Origin: PLA3 sp964592235 | Lineage (GTDB): Bacteria; Planctomycetota; Phycisphaerae; UBA1845; UTPLA1 | NCBI GenBank assembly: GCA_964592235.1 | Contig: CAZQCF010000017.1 | Location: 18,035-82,034, forward strand | Reading direction: 5' to 3' | DNA: 64,000 nt | Shown here: one piece after another, positions 63,005 through 64,000 of the stretch | Layout of the letters: each line of letters starts with the position of its first letter | Numbering within the stretch: the first letter of the stretch is position 1 | Made by a program: the position numbers and the translations under genes | The notes under the pieces: generated by a model | Told to the model about the DNA's origin: nothing | Databases searched by the model: none | The model's input: only the letters and a program-made list of their open reading frames with translations

Positions 63005-63934
63005 ATGAAACGATTGGGTCAACTGTTTGCCGTGGTCTGTCTTCTCGCGATCATGATGTCGCCTGCCGTCGCCGGGCCGTTGTCCGCGAGTTTGTTTGTC
63101 TCCAGCGACGTGTTCAACGTCGTGGGCGAATACGATCCGGTGACTGGGAACTATGCCGGGCCGTTCGCACCGTCGGTCAACGGCGTCGGCCAACTCGGGG
63201 TGAAGCTCAATGCCGCGGGCGACCGCATGCTGGTCGGCCATTTCAACGGCGGCGTGGATGAGTACGACGCAGTCACCGGCGCGTACATCAAGACCTACAA
63301 CGGCGGTCCGGGCATCGGGACACAGTGGGCGGGTCTGTACGCTCCGACCGGTGGTGTCTACGTCACCAGTTGGGTGACCGACGACGTGCGCGAGTATGAC
63401 GCGACGACCGGCGCATTCATTCGCGTCGTGGCGCCCGTAACGAATCCGTCGGACATGCGCATCGGCCCGAATGGCAATCTCTTCGTTTGCTCATGGGGGC
63501 CGGGGACGGTCACCGAACTCGATGCTGTGACCGGCGCCTTCGTCACGATGTGGTCGCTGCCGTTTGGATCGCGGACGAATGACATAGAGTTCCTGCCGAG
63601 CGGCGAGATGCTCGTCACTGGGATGGGAACCAACCAGGTGTATCGATACGACACGTCGTACAACCTGATCGGTCAGTTCAGCGGCACGGGCTGGGGCAAC
63701 GTGCACGGGATCGAGATCAGCCCGTTTGACGGCAACATCTACGTCGTGGACGGCATCAGTAATCAGACGCATGTCTTTGATCCGGTGACCTTCACCGAGA
63801 TCGACAGCGCGTTCCTGAACCCCGGCCCCGGCGCGAAGATCGTCGATCTGGCGTTTCGCGTGCCCGAGCCGGCCACGGCCGCGCTGCTGCTGCCGGCGCT
63901 GGCGCTGCTTCGCCGGCGATCGCGCCGTGCGTGA
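63005..63934 (+). CDS. secreted PEP-CTERM propeller protein, copy 2
   Basis: 309 residues, closely similar to the gene 65 bp upstream over the whole length, with the same repeat order and the same C-terminus VPEPATAALLLPALALLRRR. Signal peptide 1-23 (ending AVA). ATG at 63005 has GGAGGAGCGAAGG just before it. The two copies differ mainly in the inter-repeat loops, suggesting a duplication with divergent surface binding. No terminator is visible before the window ends, 66 bp downstream of the stop. Confidence 0.88.
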   Translation: MKRLGQLFAVVCLLAIMMSPAVAGPLSASLFVSSDVFNVVGEYDPVTGNYAGPFAPSVNGVGQLGVKLNAAGDRMLVGHFNGGVDEYDAVTGAYIKTYNGGPGIGTQWAGLYAPTGGVYVTSWVTDDVREYDATTGAFIRVVAPVTNPSDMRIGPNGNLFVCSWGPGTVTELDAVTGAFVTMWSLPFGSRTNDIEFLPSGEMLVTGMGTNQVYRYDTSYNLIGQFSGTGWGNVHGIEISPFDGNIYVVDGISNQTHVFDPVTFTEIDSAFLNPGPGAKIVDLAFRVPEPATAALLLPALALLRRRSRRA

Positions 63935-64000
63935 TTCGATTTCGCGAAATACTTGATCTTGCGAAGAGGTCCAGTTCGCGCTTTGAGAGGGCACTACAAG

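Noticed and set aside
1..64000. CRISPR array, integrase, transposase or prophage
   Set aside because: No regularly spaced direct repeats, no transposase or recombinase motifs, and no tRNA-adjacent attachment duplication were seen; the only tRNA (26100-26171) is not followed by an integrase gene.

Overview
The window looks like a chromosomal piece of a planctomycete, probably of the Phycisphaerae type. It is GC-rich and has strongly GC-biased third codon positions. Six secreted proteins carry a PEP-CTERM-like C-terminus, and one exported protein ends in thrombospondin type 3 repeats plus a half-dockerin. An ECF sigma factor of the planctomycete type sits next to a membrane Ser/Thr kinase. mraZ stands alone without mraW or any other division-cell-wall gene. 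The taxonomic call is inference from these hallmarks; there is no rRNA in the window.

Layout. 0.3-14.1 kb: a periplasmic thioredoxin, kynureninase (kynU), a zinc-ribbon membrane protein, a three-gene operon (zinc-ribbon peptide plus two SPFH/band-7 proteins), a HEAT-repeat exported protein, lgt, panC, a second thioredoxin-like lipoprotein whose first catalytic Cys codon is TGA, a CsgG/TPR-like exported protein, and an RRM RNA-binding protein. 14.3-20 kb: kinase and ECF sigma operon, then a large secreted beta-propeller protein. 20.1-24.8 kb: glycine cleavage operon gcvT-gcvH-gcvP with a single-chain P protein. 25-30.2 kb: a PEP-CTERM protein, tRNA-Gly(GCC), trigger factor, two clpP genes and a lipoprotein. 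30.6-41.2 kb: a double-FHA coiled-coil protein, a 2294-residue coiled-coil membrane protein and a GT4 glycosyltransferase. 41.3-45.3 kb: mraZ with a recognisable operator/promoter, a small ORF, a GreA domain fused to a roughly 550-residue N-terminal region, and an acetyltransferase. 45.3-61.6 kb: mostly minus-strand metabolic and hypothetical genes (FAH-family enzyme, acyl-CoA ligase, cardiolipin synthase-like PLD, class V aminotransferase, M20 peptidase, GAF-PP2C phosphatase, enoyl-CoA hydratase, HPF). 62-64 kb: a tandem pair of near-identical PEP-CTERM propeller proteins.

The strongest unusual observation is at 11571-12074 on the minus strand. The TlpA-like lipoprotein is open through a single in-frame TGA that falls exactly where the first Cys of the CxxC active site should be (U-G-P-C). 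A perfect 7-bp hairpin with a GGC loop begins 10 nt after that TGA. This is the expected form of a bacterial selenoprotein with a SECIS element. A second area of interest is the FHA / giant coiled-coil / glycosyltransferase block. Its two long proteins share a homologous segment, and the giant protein has a Wzz-like TM-periplasmic-TM end, which suggests a dedicated envelope or polysaccharide-related scaffold.

One technical warning: ten N bases at 52248-52257 split the cardiolipin synthase-like gene. An 18-bp sequence is duplicated on both sides, and merging the two copies restores one uninterrupted reading frame of 482 codons.
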